Positions 50,755-61,185 of a stretch of 64,000 bases of DNA are shown here, in pieces (within the stretch, counting starts at the first letter, position 1; the number at the start of each line of letters is the position of its first letter). Made by a program: the position numbers and the translations under genes. This stretch comes from Oceanicaulis sp. HTCC2633 (GTDB lineage: Bacteria; Pseudomonadota; Alphaproteobacteria; Caulobacterales; Maricaulaceae). The stretch covers positions 1,749,060 to 1,813,059 of the forward strand of contig NZ_CH672428.1 of the NCBI RefSeq assembly GCF_000152745.1, in the 5' to 3' direction. Under the pieces are notes generated by a model that saw only the letters and a program-made list of their open reading frames with translations, was not told the origin of the DNA and searched no databases.

Positions 50755-52125
50755 TCAATAGCCGCCGAATGAGCCTGCCGGACCGGGGAAGACCACCGGG
50801 CTTTCAGAGCCATCGGGCGCCACCGACGAGACGCCGAAATAGTAATTGTCGATCACGACATTCTCGAGCGTGAACTCGGTCACATCGCCGACATAGCGGC
50901 TGTGGGTCCATTGCGGCGCGTCTGTGAGACGCCAGTAGACGCGATAGCCCATCAGGTTCGCCGCCGGCTCGCCTTCAGGACGCGCCCAGCTCAGCGTCGT
51001 GGATGGCCGGACTGCGCCGGAGATCGTGACATCGGCCGGGAAGGGCGGCGCCCCGGCCAGTTGCGCCAGCGTGGCGATGTTCAGGGCGGTCAGCTTGGCG
51101 GCGTAGTCAAAGTCGACGGCTTCGAGCACATCGCCATATTCGATGCCGTCCTCGACCCGGATATCCTGATGCTGGCGGTTGTAATCCTCATGGGTCTCCA
51201 TGATCCGCACGCCCGGCATGCCCGCCTCGTTGAAGGGGCGGTGATGCCCGCCGCGGCCAAACCGGTCGAGGCGATAGACCATCATCACATCCAGATTGGG
51301 CACATACTGATCCGCCGTGCGGTCAATGAAGCGCGCCAGATTGCGTGAGGGAGAATCCACCTCGCCCCCGGTGAAGCGGCGGATGCGCGCCTCTTCGGGG
51401 GTCTCGGTCGCCCGCGTGCCCTCTGAGAAGACGCGCGCCGTGGCGTTGTCGACCACGCCGTCAATGCCGGCGCTGTTGCCGATCATATCGTTATTGATGA
51501 CCGCCTTGATCCGCCAGCCCTGTTCCAGCGCGTAATCCGCCACGATGCGGCCGCCGAACAGACCCTGCTCCTCGCCCGCCAGCGCCGCGTAGATGATCGA
51601 ACCGGCGAACTCGTCCTGACTGAGGACCCGGGCGGCTTCCAGCACGCCCGCGACACCCGAGGCGTTGTCATTGGCGCCCGGCGCATCAATCTCGGCGTTC
51701 ATGACGTCCGACGCCCGGCTGTCGATATCGCCGGACATCACCACCATGCGGTCGGGATCCGTGGTTCCGCGCTGGATCGCGATCACCGAAACCACGTCGA
51801 CCGGATCGGGAATGCGCCGCTCGCCGCTGATGGTCTCGGAGACATACATCACCTCAAGGCAGCCGCCGCATTCTGCGGAAATGCGCTCGAATTCATCATG
51901 GATCCAGCGCCGGGCCGCGCCGATGCCGTGGGTCTCGCTCTCGGTTTCAGACGCGGTGTGGCGCGTGCCGAAGCTGACCAACGTGGTGATGTCGGCCTCG
52001 ATTCGGTCTGCGGACACCGCCGCGACATGATCATGCACATCGAGAACCTCTGAGGGCGGCGCGACCTGCGCGCCCGCGGCCCCGGTCAGGCCGGCGGCCA
52101 TGACCATGCTGACAAAAATCCGCAT
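50755..52125 (-). CDS. Secreted M28 family aminopeptidase with C-terminal Fn3-like domain
   Basis: A 456-residue exported zinc peptidase. The signal peptide ends AAGAQ. The M28 core shows 'PGANDNASGVA' (bridging Asp), 'LAGEEQGLFGG' (catalytic Glu pair), 'VINNDMIGN' (Asp ligand) and a late 'GRGGHHRPFNEAG' (His ligand). The first zinc ligand, usually His in GHxD, appears as GDID, so metal binding there may differ. Residues about 350-450 resemble a fibronectin type III domain (YRVYWRLTD...SSVAPDGSES). It probably trims peptides outside the cell. RBS GGAGAAGGGGAG lies before the start. Confidence 0.88.
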   Translation of the reverse strand: MRIFVSMVMAAGLTGAAGAQVAPPSEVLDVHDHVAAVSADRIEADITTLVSFGTRHTASETESETHGIGAARRWIHDEFERISAECGGCLEVMYVSETISGERRIPDPVDVVSVIAIQRGTTDPDRMVVMSGDIDSRASDVMNAEIDAPGANDNASGVAGVLEAARVLSQDEFAGSIIYAALAGEEQGLFGGRIVADYALEQGWRIKAVINNDMIGNSAGIDGVVDNATARVFSEGTRATETPEEARIRRFTGGEVDSPSRNLARFIDRTADQYVPNLDVMMVYRLDRFGRGGHHRPFNEAGMPGVRIMETHEDYNRQHQDIRVEDGIEYGDVLEAVDFDYAAKLTALNIATLAQLAGAPPFPADVTISGAVRPSTTLSWARPEGEPAANLMGYRVYWRLTDAPQWTHSRYVGDVTEFTLENVVIDNYYFGVSSVAPDGSESPVVFPGPAGSFGGY

Positions 52126-52218
52126 ACTGAAAACTCCCCTTCTCCGGTCCGTTCGGACTCAGTTCGGCTGCAAGCTAGACCGCACGGGACCGCGCGCCAA
52201 GGCGCGGCGTGAACTGCG

Positions 52219-53595
52219 TCACCCGCCCTGCCCTGTCGGAGCCGCCAGGGCGAGATTGAGTTCGATGACGGCGAGCGCCAGATCGGCCTGGGTGTCGACA
52301 AGAGCCTCCCGGTTGCCGATCAGGGTGCGCTGGGCGTCCAGAACGTCAATGAAGCTGGCCAGGCCCTCACGATAGAGCGCGTTGAGCTGGTCATAGGCGC
52401 GTTCGCCTTCGGCCACGGCGACGCCAAGGTCGTCCAGGCGATCCTGAACGCTCTCAATCGCCACAAGACCGGTCTCGACCTCCTCCAGAGCGCCCAGCAC
52501 CACATTCTGATAAGCCAGCGCCGCTTCCGCCGCCTGCGCCTCGGCCGCGGTCAGTTCGGCCTCGCGGCGCCCGAAATCGAGCAGGGGGATGTCCAGCACG
52601 GCGCCGAGACTGGCCGTCAGACCATCCGACAGCCCATCCTCCAGATCCGTGCTGACCGAGCCGGGGAGCCTGAGAGACGGATATAGCTCGGCCGCCTGAA
52701 CGCCCACATCCGCCGTCGCAGCGATCAGGCGCGCTTCCGCAGCGCGCAGATCGGGCCGGCGCTGGATCAGCCGGGCGGGCTCGCCGATCTCGATCTCGGC
52801 CACATAGCCCAATTGCAGGGCGTCGCTGTCTCGCGCGCCGGCGTCTTCCAGCAGAGCAATCGGCGCGCCGGGTGTCCGGCCCAGCAAGACTGCGAGCGCG
52901 TTCAGGGCCCGGGTCTGCTGCAGCTCAAGGGCGCCGCGCTGCGCCCGCGTGCGGGCCAGGTCCGCCGCCGCCCGGCGCACATCGAGGTCGGCGGACAAGC
53001 CCGCCTCGGCGCGTCTTTGAACAATGTCGAGCGTGCGCTGTTGCAAATCGAGCGAGGCGTCCAGCAAGGCGAGCCGCGCCCGCGCCCGGCGCAACTGCAC
53101 GTACAAGGTCGCAGCAGAGGCGGCTGTCAGACGCCGCACATCCTCGACCTCGTAGGCGCTCGCGAGGACACGGGCCTGCGCACGGTCTTCCAGGCGACGC
53201 AAGCGGCCATTGATATCAAGAACCTGACCAAAGGAGAGCGAGGCCGTTCCCGTATCCCCGCCCGAGCTTCGAGCCGTATAGGACACGCCCGCGTCCAGAT
53301 CGGGCAGGAAGTCCGAGCGGGCCGCGCCCAGAAGCGCTTCGGCGGCGATCAGCCGCTGAGTGGCCTGGGCAATGTCGAGATTGTCGGCCAGCGCCTCGTT
53401 CACCACCGCCGCCAGGGTCGGATCCTCGAAACCCGACCACCAGGCCTCGCCCGCCAGATCATCGGCGTCCTGCTCGAGGGAGCGGGAAAACTGCTCAGGT
53501 TCCGGCGTGATGGGTCGAACATAGTCCGGCCCCGCCATGCAGCCGCTCACGGTCAGCGCGGCGGCGACCATCAGAAGACCGGTCCACCCCCTCAT
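52219..53595 (-). CDS. RND efflux outer-membrane lipoprotein (TolC/NodT family)
   Basis: A 458-residue outer-membrane factor. The start at 53595 overlaps the RND pump stop (ATGA) and yields a lipoprotein signal with lipobox VSGC, then 'MAGPDYVRP', the classical NodT/OprM opening. Two TolC-type repeats of long helices with 'AALYVQLRRARARLALLD' and 'LALAVIELNLALAAP' follow. It forms the exit duct of the tripartite pump encoded upstream. A small CGCGCC/GGCGCG stem (52193-52206) lies after its stop. Confidence 0.92.
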   Translation of the reverse strand: MRGWTGLLMVAAALTVSGCMAGPDYVRPITPEPEQFSRSLEQDADDLAGEAWWSGFEDPTLAAVVNEALADNLDIAQATQRLIAAEALLGAARSDFLPDLDAGVSYTARSSGGDTGTASLSFGQVLDINGRLRRLEDRAQARVLASAYEVEDVRRLTAASAATLYVQLRRARARLALLDASLDLQQRTLDIVQRRAEAGLSADLDVRRAAADLARTRAQRGALELQQTRALNALAVLLGRTPGAPIALLEDAGARDSDALQLGYVAEIEIGEPARLIQRRPDLRAAEARLIAATADVGVQAAELYPSLRLPGSVSTDLEDGLSDGLTASLGAVLDIPLLDFGRREAELTAAEAQAAEAALAYQNVVLGALEEVETGLVAIESVQDRLDDLGVAVAEGERAYDQLNALYREGLASFIDVLDAQRTLIGNREALVDTQADLALAVIELNLALAAPTGQGG

Positions 53596-56500
53596 TGCGC
53601 CGGCCCATTTTCGCGCAGGACGATGGCGTCTGCGGCTTCCAGCTCCGAGGCCAGGCGCTCCTCGGCTGCAGCGCGAGGCGTGCCGAACCGCGCCAGACCC
53701 AGATAGACCACGGGCGTCAGGAACAGGGTGAAGGCCGCAGACAGGCCCAGACCGCCAAAGACGGTCCATCCGATGGAAATGCGGGCCTGGGCGCCGGCGC
53801 CCGTCGCCAGGATCAGCGGCAAGGCCCCCAGGACCGTCGAGATCAGGGTCATGGCGATGGGTCGCAGGCGGATGATGGCGGCTTCCTCGATCGCCTCGCG
53901 CACGGACTTGCCCTCCGCGCGCAGCTGGTCGGCGAACTCGACCACCAGAATGCCGTTCTTCGCCATCAGGCCAATCAGCATGACGAGGCCGATCTGGGAA
54001 AAGATGTTCAGCGAGGTGCCCGTCAGGAACAAGGCGTACACTGCCGCCGCCAGGGCGAAGGGCACCGTCAGCATGACCACCAGCGGTCCGGTGAGGCTCT
54101 CGAATTGCGCGGCCAGAACCAGGAAGACGATCACCAGCGCGAACACATAGGTCAGTATGAGGTCCCGCGTCGCCTGGTTCAGCGTTTCGGCTTCGCCTTC
54201 AAACAAGAGTTCGATATCGTCGGGCAGCGTGTCGGCGGCGAGCCGACGCATCTCGTCTGCAGCTTCGGCGATGGTGAACCCGTCCAGGATATCGGCTTCA
54301 AGCTCGATCGCCCGACGCTGTTCGGTGCGATCCAGCTCGGCAGCTACGCCCTGCTCGATGATGGTGGTCAGGGCCGAAAGCGGGATGAGCTCGCCCGAAT
54401 TGGCGCGCACATACAGGTTGCGCAGGTCGGCGGGGTCGCGCACCGCGCCGGTCTCGCTTTCCAGCACGATCGGGATCGCGCGGTCGTTGACATTGAGATC
54501 CACCAGGTTCTCGCCATCCACCATGGCGCGCAAGGTGACCGCAAGCTGGTCCAGGGGCACCCCGAGATCGGCGGCGCGACGACGGTCAATCTGGATGGAC
54601 AATTGCGGCTGGGTCGGCTCATAGCTGATCTCGGGATTGTCGAGAATGTCCGACTCCTGATCCAGACGATCCGCCAGCGTCCGCGCCGCCTCGAAGATGG
54701 ACGGGTAATCACCGCCCGTCAGAGCGACCTCGATGCCGCTGCGCTGCCCGCCGCCGCCAAAGCTCAATCCGCCCCGCCCGAAGGCGCTCGCGCGCACGCC
54801 CGGAATGTCAGACAGCGACGCACTGATTTCGGCGGCGATCTGTGACTGGGTGCGGTCCCGCTCGGTATAGGGCGCCAGCGGCGCCGTGATGAAAATCCGG
54901 TTCGGGTCCCAGCGCCCCACGACGGTCAGAAGCGACTCGATCTCGCCGCGGTCGATATAGGGTTGCAGGATGGCTTCAATCCGGTCCGCCTGCCGGTCCA
55001 TATACTCCAGACCGACGCCATCGGGCCCGCCGGCCCAGACATAGACAACGCCGCGATCCTCCTCCGGCGTGAGCTCCCGATCGAGCGCCATGCCAGCGAA
55101 GACAGCCCCACCGGCCGCCAGAACACAGATGCCGGCCGTCACCCAGGGATGATTGAGCGCTTGCCGGATCAGCGCGGCGTAACTGCGCGCAAGCACGCCG
55201 CCCGTGCGCTGGATCGGCCCCTTCGCGTCATCGCCCGAAGTCAGGTCAAGGCGCGCGGCGAAGGCCGGCACCACCGTGAGCGCCACGAAGGAGGAGATGA
55301 CCACGGCGAGCGCCAGCAGGAAGCCGAATTCACGGAACAGCCGGCCGGCGGTGGATGGCAGGAAGGAAATCGGCACGAACACGGCGACGAGGACGGCGGT
55401 GGTCGCGACAACGGCGAAGAAGACCTGACGCGACCCGATCACCGCCGCCGCCCGGCGCCCGACCCCTTTGGATTGCAGACGATGGATGTTTTCCAGCACG
55501 ACAATTGCGTCGTCCACGATGAGCCCGGTCGCCAGCACCAGCGCTAGCAAGGTCAGAATGTTGATCGAGAACCCGAACAGCCACAGCCCCGCCACGGCGC
55601 CGATCAGCGCAGCGGGAATGGCGGCGGACGGGATCAGCGTTGCCCGGAATTTGCCCAGGAACAACCAGATCACCCCGACGACGATCAGGACCGTAACCGT
55701 CAGGGTGAGCAGCACCTCCTGAACCGACTCCCGGATGAACTCGGCTTCATCGGAGGTGACGGTGATTTCCAGATCCTCGAAGCGCTCATTGAGCTGCGCC
55801 ACGCGCTCCTGAACGGCGTCGGATATGTTGATCGTATTGGAGCGGGCCTGCCGGATGACGCCGATCCCGATCACCTCCCGGCCGTCCAGCCGGGTGAAGC
55901 TTGTGGCGTCCGCAGGGGCGAAGAACGCTTCCGCCACATCCCCGACACGGGTCTGATCCTGAATGATCACCGCCTTCACCCGCTCGGGGGTCGCCGCCGT
56001 GGCTTCGGCGCGGACAATGAGCTGCTGATCCGTGGAGCGGAAGCTGCCGACCGGCACGTCAAACGGGGCTTGCCGCAGCGCATCCGCCACATCCCCCACC
56101 GTCAGGCCGAACCGGCTCAACCGGATGGGATCGATGACAACGCGCAGCTGCTGCGCCCTCTCGCCGGACAGGTTGACCGTCGCCACGCCGTCAATCGCGG
56201 TCAGCTCGGGCACAATGTCGTTCTCGATCCGCCGTGTGAGCTCCTGCTGGTCATAGACGTCACTGACCACGGCCAGGCTGACAATCGCTTCCGCATCGTC
56301 ATCCGCCTTGACCACGCTGACCTGTTCCACCCGGTCGGGCAGACGTCGACTGACCTGACTGACCGCTTCGCGCAGATCAGAGGCGGCATTGTCGAGATCG
56401 ACCCCGGGATTGAACTCGACCCGGATCCGGGCGCTGTTCTCTTCGCTCGAGGACCGGATTTCCCGTACGCCGCTGACGCGCGCCGCAGCGCCTTCAAGAA

Positions 56501-56711
56501 CGCTTGTCACTTCCGCGTCGACGGTTTCCGGCGCCGCGCCCGGCAGGACCGCGCGCACCGTGGCGATCGGGCGATCCACATCGGGCAATTCTCGCACTTC
56601 CACCGCCATGAGGGCCGCCAGACCCGCAATGACCACAAGCAGGTTGAGCACCACCGCCAGAATGGGGCGCTTGACGGCGAGCGCTGGAAGATCGGATCCG
56701 GGGGGCGTCAT
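53592..56711 (-). CDS. RND multidrug efflux pump inner-membrane protein
   Basis: A 1039-residue proton-driven pump of the AcrB/MexF superfamily with twelve membrane helices and two large periplasmic loops. The helix-4 region has 'LATGLIVDDAIVVLENIHR', carrying the proton-relay aspartates, and helix 1 opens with 'PILAVVLNLLVVIAGLAAL'. It exports hydrophobic toxic compounds together with the adaptor and duct proteins encoded on each side. Overlapping ATGA junctions on both sides couple all three genes. Confidence 0.95.
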   Translation of the reverse strand: MTPPGSDLPALAVKRPILAVVLNLLVVIAGLAALMAVEVRELPDVDRPIATVRAVLPGAAPETVDAEVTSVLEGAAARVSGVREIRSSSEENSARIRVEFNPGVDLDNAASDLREAVSQVSRRLPDRVEQVSVVKADDDAEAIVSLAVVSDVYDQQELTRRIENDIVPELTAIDGVATVNLSGERAQQLRVVIDPIRLSRFGLTVGDVADALRQAPFDVPVGSFRSTDQQLIVRAEATAATPERVKAVIIQDQTRVGDVAEAFFAPADATSFTRLDGREVIGIGVIRQARSNTINISDAVQERVAQLNERFEDLEITVTSDEAEFIRESVQEVLLTLTVTVLIVVGVIWLFLGKFRATLIPSAAIPAALIGAVAGLWLFGFSINILTLLALVLATGLIVDDAIVVLENIHRLQSKGVGRRAAAVIGSRQVFFAVVATTAVLVAVFVPISFLPSTAGRLFREFGFLLALAVVISSFVALTVVPAFAARLDLTSGDDAKGPIQRTGGVLARSYAALIRQALNHPWVTAGICVLAAGGAVFAGMALDRELTPEEDRGVVYVWAGGPDGVGLEYMDRQADRIEAILQPYIDRGEIESLLTVVGRWDPNRIFITAPLAPYTERDRTQSQIAAEISASLSDIPGVRASAFGRGGLSFGGGGQRSGIEVALTGGDYPSIFEAARTLADRLDQESDILDNPEISYEPTQPQLSIQIDRRRAADLGVPLDQLAVTLRAMVDGENLVDLNVNDRAIPIVLESETGAVRDPADLRNLYVRANSGELIPLSALTTIIEQGVAAELDRTEQRRAIELEADILDGFTIAEAADEMRRLAADTLPDDIELLFEGEAETLNQATRDLILTYVFALVIVFLVLAAQFESLTGPLVVMLTVPFALAAAVYALFLTGTSLNIFSQIGLVMLIGLMAKNGILVVEFADQLRAEGKSVREAIEEAAIIRLRPIAMTLISTVLGALPLILATGAGAQARISIGWTVFGGLGLSAAFTLFLTPVVYLGLARFGTPRAAAEERLASELEAADAIVLRENGPAQ

Positions 56712-57820
56712 TGCGCATCCGCCTCCTGGATGACATCCGCGCCCGGCCAGGACGCGACCGGGGCGTCCATCCGGGCCTCACGCGTTTCAATCACATCGAC
56801 CAGCGCGCCTTCCCGCATGCGCTGGACCCCTTCGGCCACGACCAGATCGCCGTCGCCAAGAGCGCCATTAACCAGAACCGTGCCCTGACGGCGCTGGATC
56901 AGCGTGATGGGTATGAGGGCGGCGCGTCCCTCGCGGACCACCCAGACATAGGCGCCGTCGCTGCCCCAGCTGATGGCGGCCTCGGGGACGACCGGCCACA
57001 GGTCCGACAACAACTCGAACCGGACCGAAAAGCTCATGCCGGGGCGCAGGCGGTCATCCTGATTGTCAAGCCGCGCCCGGACCGTGAAGGTCCGCGAAAC
57101 GGGATCGATGCGGCTGTCCACATTGATGACCTCGGCGTCATAGGCGCGATCCGCTCCGGCGAAGGGCTGAGCGGTGACGATATCGCCTACCGCAATCCGG
57201 CCGAACACCTGCTCGGGCGGATTGAAATCGACGTAGAGCGAGGAGCGGTCATCGAGTTCGGTGATGACGGTTGTCGGGGTGATGCGGGCGCCGGGATCAA
57301 TATTGGTCAGGCCCACAAATCCGCTGAACGGGGCCCTCACGATGCGGTGGGCCAGGGCGACCTCGGCCTGCTCCACCTCGATCTGCGCCGCCTCGAGCAC
57401 GGTGACCGCTTCATCGATCTGGCTGTCGGACACCGCGCCCGTATCCTCAATGCGGCGATAGCGCGCCAGCAACTGCTCCGCCTCGCGTACGGCCACCTGC
57501 GCCAGCCGCAGATCAAGGCGCTCCTCGTCCGCTTCCAGACGGATCAGCACCTCGCCTTCCTCCACGCGGTCGCCCGCGCTGAAATTCACGCTTTCAACGG
57601 CGCCCGCCGCCTCGGGGTAGATCGTTGCGCTCGCCATGGCCCGGGCCGTACCCAGCGCCTCGATCCGTTCCGCCTCTCGCTCCAAAACGATCTGCTGGGC
57701 GATCACGCCCACACGTCTTTCCTCTCCGCCGGCCTCAGGGCGCGACGGGGAAGCGGTGTCATCAGAGCATGCGGAAACGACGCATGCTGCGAGCGCAAGC
57801 GGGTACAGAAACTGCTTCAT
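56708..57820 (-). CDS. RND efflux periplasmic adaptor (membrane fusion protein), lipoprotein
   Basis: A 370-residue adaptor with lipobox VSAC (near residue 18). 'ATIYPEAAGAVESVNFSAGD' and 'GFVGLTNIDPGARI' are the two halves of the lipoyl domain, separated by a helical hairpin; beta-barrel and membrane-proximal domains follow. It links the RND pump to the outer-membrane duct. First gene of the operon, divergent from glutaminase with 175 bases between. No regulator gene is adjacent, so control of the pump is not visible here. Confidence 0.92.
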   Translation of the reverse strand: MKQFLYPLALAACVVSACSDDTASPSRPEAGGEERRVGVIAQQIVLEREAERIEALGTARAMASATIYPEAAGAVESVNFSAGDRVEEGEVLIRLEADEERLDLRLAQVAVREAEQLLARYRRIEDTGAVSDSQIDEAVTVLEAAQIEVEQAEVALAHRIVRAPFSGFVGLTNIDPGARITPTTVITELDDRSSLYVDFNPPEQVFGRIAVGDIVTAQPFAGADRAYDAEVINVDSRIDPVSRTFTVRARLDNQDDRLRPGMSFSVRFELLSDLWPVVPEAAISWGSDGAYVWVVREGRAALIPITLIQRRQGTVLVNGALGDGDLVVAEGVQRMREGALVDVIETREARMDAPVASWPGADVIQEADAQ

Positions 57821-57995
57821 GACACCTCCCTACGTGTCCGGGCGGAAGCTGGATCACGGATGTGCGCGAAAAGATGCGCCCGCGCCGGAAGCCGGAGCGC
57901 TGCAAGCGCCACGGCCCGTCGCCTCGTATTGTTCCAACCGGCAAGTTCCATTACCGCTCAGGGTCCAGAGCCCCAACCGCAACCGCGTGGACGCC

Positions 57996-58928
57996 ATGAC
58001 CCAAGCCGACCCAGATCTTTCAGCCCTCTTGCCGGCCTGCGAGCGCGAGGCTCGCAAACAGATCGGCCAGGGGCGGGTTGCGAACTACATCCCGGCGCTG
58101 GCGCGCATCAATCCGAACCAGTTCGGCATGGCGGTCTGCGGCGTGGATGGACGCGAATATGTGATCGGGGACAGCGATGCGCCCTTCTCCATCCAGAGCA
58201 TTTCCAAGGTTTTCACTCTGGCCCTCGCCCTGCAATCGCCGGGTGCGCCGGGCGTCTGGCAGCGGGTCGGACGCGAACCGTCGGGCAATGCCTTCAATTC
58301 TCTCGTCCAGCTGGAATCCGAACAGGGCCTGCCGCGCAACCCGTTCATCAATGCCGGCGCCATCGTCATCACCGACGTCATCACCACCCACTTCGTGAGC
58401 CCGGTTCTCCAGATCCTCGGCCTGGTCCGGCGCTACGCCGATTGCGAGGACATCTATATCGACGAGGAAGTCGCCCGGTCTGAAGAGGAGAGCGGCCATC
58501 GCAACGCCGCCATCGCCCATCTGCTCAAGAGTCAGGGCAATCTCAATGCAGGCGTGGATGACGTGCTCGCGGCCTATTACCGGCAATGCTCCATTGCGAT
58601 GACCTGTCGGGACGTGGCGCGCGCCTTCCTGCCGCTCGCCGCTGCCGGGCGCCATCCGCTGACCGACGAAACCCTAATGCCTGCGCTCCGGGCGAAGCGG
58701 ATCAATTCCCTGCTCCTGACCTGCGGTCTTTATGACGGCGTCGGCAATTTCGCCTACCGGGTCGGAATCCCGGCGAAATCCGGGGTCGGCGGCGGCATCG
58801 CCGCCGTCATTCCCGGCCATTTCTCGATCTGCGTCTGGTCGCCCGAACTGGATGAGCTGGGCAATTCGCTTGCAGGCACTCGCGCGCTCGAAGTGTTCTC
58901 ACGCGAGACCAACCTGTCCGTCTTCTGA
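57996..58928 (+). CDS. glsA: Glutaminase A
   Basis: A 310-residue glutaminase that converts glutamine to glutamate and ammonia. The serine beta-lactamase-like fold is marked by 'ARINPNQFGMAVCGVDGREY', the SxxK motif in 'SIQSISKVF' (catalytic Ser and Lys near residues 66-69) and 'NPFINAGAIV'. Start at 57996 gives the usual family length of about 305-310; the frame is open further upstream but without a family match. It stands alone, 15 bases before the convergent GST-like gene end. Confidence 0.93.
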   Translation: MTQADPDLSALLPACEREARKQIGQGRVANYIPALARINPNQFGMAVCGVDGREYVIGDSDAPFSIQSISKVFTLALALQSPGAPGVWQRVGREPSGNAFNSLVQLESEQGLPRNPFINAGAIVITDVITTHFVSPVLQILGLVRRYADCEDIYIDEEVARSEEESGHRNAAIAHLLKSQGNLNAGVDDVLAAYYRQCSIAMTCRDVARAFLPLAAAGRHPLTDETLMPALRAKRINSLLLTCGLYDGVGNFAYRVGIPAKSGVGGGIAAVIPGHFSICVWSPELDELGNSLAGTRALEVFSRETNLSVF

Positions 58929-58943
58929 GGCCGTCAGCCTGCG

Positions 58944-60155
58944 TCAGACATAGATCGCGGTCAGCTCGGCCAGATCCTTTGAGGACTGGCGCGCGGACAT
59001 GAGTGCGGTCTCCACTTCACGCAACGAGTCATGGCTGGCCTCGGACTGGACGTCCTTCAGGCTCAGCTCGAGCCGGTGGTTCAGGGCGACAATCTCTCTG
59101 GGCGGCGTGTATTCGCGCATGGGCAGCAAACCTATGGTCTTGAGCAAGCGATAGAGCTCGGCGTTTTCAACCCCATGCCGGGGACGCGCCTGCGCTCCCA
59201 GCCGCGACAGCCAGTATGCGTCCCGCGGAGACCAGACGCGTCCGGTTGCAGGACGGGCGGATGCGGTCTGCGCGGACCGGCCCGGATTGATCAGCTCCGG
59301 CAGCGCCCGGGCGCCGGGATGGGCTTCCGCCCAGTCTGAAACCGCCGAAGCGCTGTCGAGTGCGCGCGCGGTGAACTCCTGGGCGATCTGGCGCATGAGC
59401 TGCATGAAAGATGACGGGCACGAACTCGCCTTGCGATGCGGGCCCTGAGCCAACCCGTCCAGCGCGGCCAGGCGCATGCGCCACGCCTCAAGGCGGGGGA
59501 ACGGCTCCAGAAGCTCCGATCCGGACCGGGCGTTGGCGAGCACCTGCAAAGCGCCCGCCACACTGAATTCGGCCATGGCCGGGCGCGCTCCAAACAGGTA
59601 GGCGCTATCGCCCAGAGCCGTGTCCAGACGCGCCAGAGTTGCGCTCAGGCGTGACTTGATGGTCTCGGCCGCCCCTTCGTCGAGGCCTTGCCTCGAGAAA
59701 TGCTTGCGGATCTGGGCCGCAACCAACCGGGCCCGCCGCCTTGCCGGCTCGGAGGAATTCTCGGCTTCCAGAAACGACGCCAGACTCGCTTCGGCCTGCT
59801 CGCTTTCGCAGACCCAGAAGACATATTCCGCCTGACGGGCCAATTCGGAATCCGACCAGGCCTCCAGCAAGTCGCTGGCGAAACGCTGGGCGGGCGTATC
59901 GGGCAAGACGCTCCGGGCGGGATGCCGAGCGTTCAGATGGTCAAGCAGAAGCCGCGTATCGGTAAAGGCGGTCTGGTCTGATCCGAGGATGACGGGCGTG
60001 GCCACGCGCTTGAGCCGGGGCTTGATATAGGACTGCACCACCTCGACGGTCGCCGGTTTCTCCGTCATGGGCAGGTTCGCCCACCGCAGGAAAAGGCGCG
60101 CCTTGACCGTGGCGGCGGAAAACGGGGTTCCGATCAGCGTGTACGTCAAATCCAT
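58944..60155 (-). CDS. Glutathione S-transferase family protein with C-terminal extension
   Basis: A 403-residue protein. Residues 1-80 form a thioredoxin-like GST N domain ('YTLIGTPFSAATVKARLFLR', 'ATPVILGSDQTAFTDTRLLL'), and about 95-240 the helical GST C domain ('LFGARPAMAEFSVAGALQVL'). A further 160 residues, unlike ordinary GSTs (about 210 residues), include an Ala/Arg-rich linker and a helical tail. Members of this type are often annotated simply as GST family and are not tested. Start at 60155 puts the thioredoxin fold at the N terminus; the open frame upstream is not supported. Confidence 0.8.
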   Translation of the reverse strand: MDLTYTLIGTPFSAATVKARLFLRWANLPMTEKPATVEVVQSYIKPRLKRVATPVILGSDQTAFTDTRLLLDHLNARHPARSVLPDTPAQRFASDLLEAWSDSELARQAEYVFWVCESEQAEASLASFLEAENSSEPARRRARLVAAQIRKHFSRQGLDEGAAETIKSRLSATLARLDTALGDSAYLFGARPAMAEFSVAGALQVLANARSGSELLEPFPRLEAWRMRLAALDGLAQGPHRKASSCPSSFMQLMRQIAQEFTARALDSASAVSDWAEAHPGARALPELINPGRSAQTASARPATGRVWSPRDAYWLSRLGAQARPRHGVENAELYRLLKTIGLLPMREYTPPREIVALNHRLELSLKDVQSEASHDSLREVETALMSARQSSKDLAELTAIYV

Positions 60156-60984
60156 GGCGTGAACCTTCCAGTCAGGACTGGAGATGTAACGACACGTGGC
60201 GTGAATCCGTTCCGCGGCGGCTGCCCAGACACCGACAGGGTCGCACTGCAACACGCTTGATCCGCTTAGCGTCCGCGATGCGCAAACCTCTAACACGCAC
60301 AGGAAATTCGCGCACAGTGAGGCGCCGGGACGGGTTTGCTTCAATGGAAGGAAACTGGCGGGCCGTGCGGGATGAAGGTGGGCACTATTGCTACGCGATA
60401 GCACTATGATGACATTAACATTTTCGGTTGTTGGCTGGAATGGAAGCCATTTGATACGGAGGTCGCAGGGTGTCCACACATGATCCAGGAGGAGCCGCGC
60501 AGAGGCGGGAAAAATTCTTCGGAAGGACGGTTTCAAGGTCCGGCAGGTGTCGTCCAAGTCACCCGGCGTTAGCCGGGAACAAGGGGCGAGGCACTTCATT
60601 TGGAAATGGAAAGAACTTCTACTGGCCGGCTGCGGCTTCATCGCGTATCACCATTACTGATGAATTGACCTGATGCAGGACGCTTGACGGGGGTGCCCAA
60701 TGGAATCGAGGCTGGCCACAAGCTTTGAGGACTTAAAAAGGTGTATTGCAGGGGAAAGGTGACACCCGACGTCTGGTCACCTCTCGGCGCCAAAAGCGTC
60801 TCGACGATGAAAAGTGCTGGTGCGCCGATCGGTTTTTAGTCAAGAAAGCGGGACGTGCTTGCGTACTCCTCGCTCGGGCCGGAGCAGTTTGAGGTTGCCT
60901 GGAAAGCTGGCATCGATTTTTGGACGACAGTTCCGAAAGAATCCGCGTGGGTGTTCGTTGTAAAGACCGGATTAAAGTCAGATG
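60156..60984. other. Gene-poor stretch upstream of transposase remnants
   Basis: About 830 bases without a supported gene. The first part holds the GST-like gene promoter. From about 60470 onward there are short, broken frames; the piece around 60550-60640 vaguely resembles a transposase helix-turn-helix but is too decayed to name. Confidence 0.4.
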
Positions 60985-61136
60985 AACTCGACCTTGTGTG
61001 CGGCAAGATTGACTATCCGAAGACGATCCGGGTCGACCAAGGCTCTGAGTTCATCTCCCGTGAACTTCGACCTATAGGCACATCCAAACAATGTGACGCT
61101 GGACGCCTCACGGCCCGGAAAACCGACAGACAGTAA
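60985..61136 (+). pseudogene. IS3-family transposase remnant
   Basis: The frame gives 'YPKTIRVDQGSEFISREL', the second DDE aspartate block of IS3-type transposases. One frame over, after an in-frame TAG, it continues as 'NNVTLDASRPGKPTDSK', the next conserved block. A frameshift, a nonsense codon and missing flanks show long decay. No terminal repeats were recognised. Confidence 0.7.
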
Positions 61137-61185
61137 GCGCCTCGCCGATCGCCTACGGATTTAGGCATGACATTTTCCGGAATCG

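Noticed and set aside
60470..60673. A 67-codon plus-strand frame upstream of the IS3 remnant
   Set aside because: Its translation shows no clear family pattern and it lies in decayed insertion-sequence DNA; not supported as a gene.
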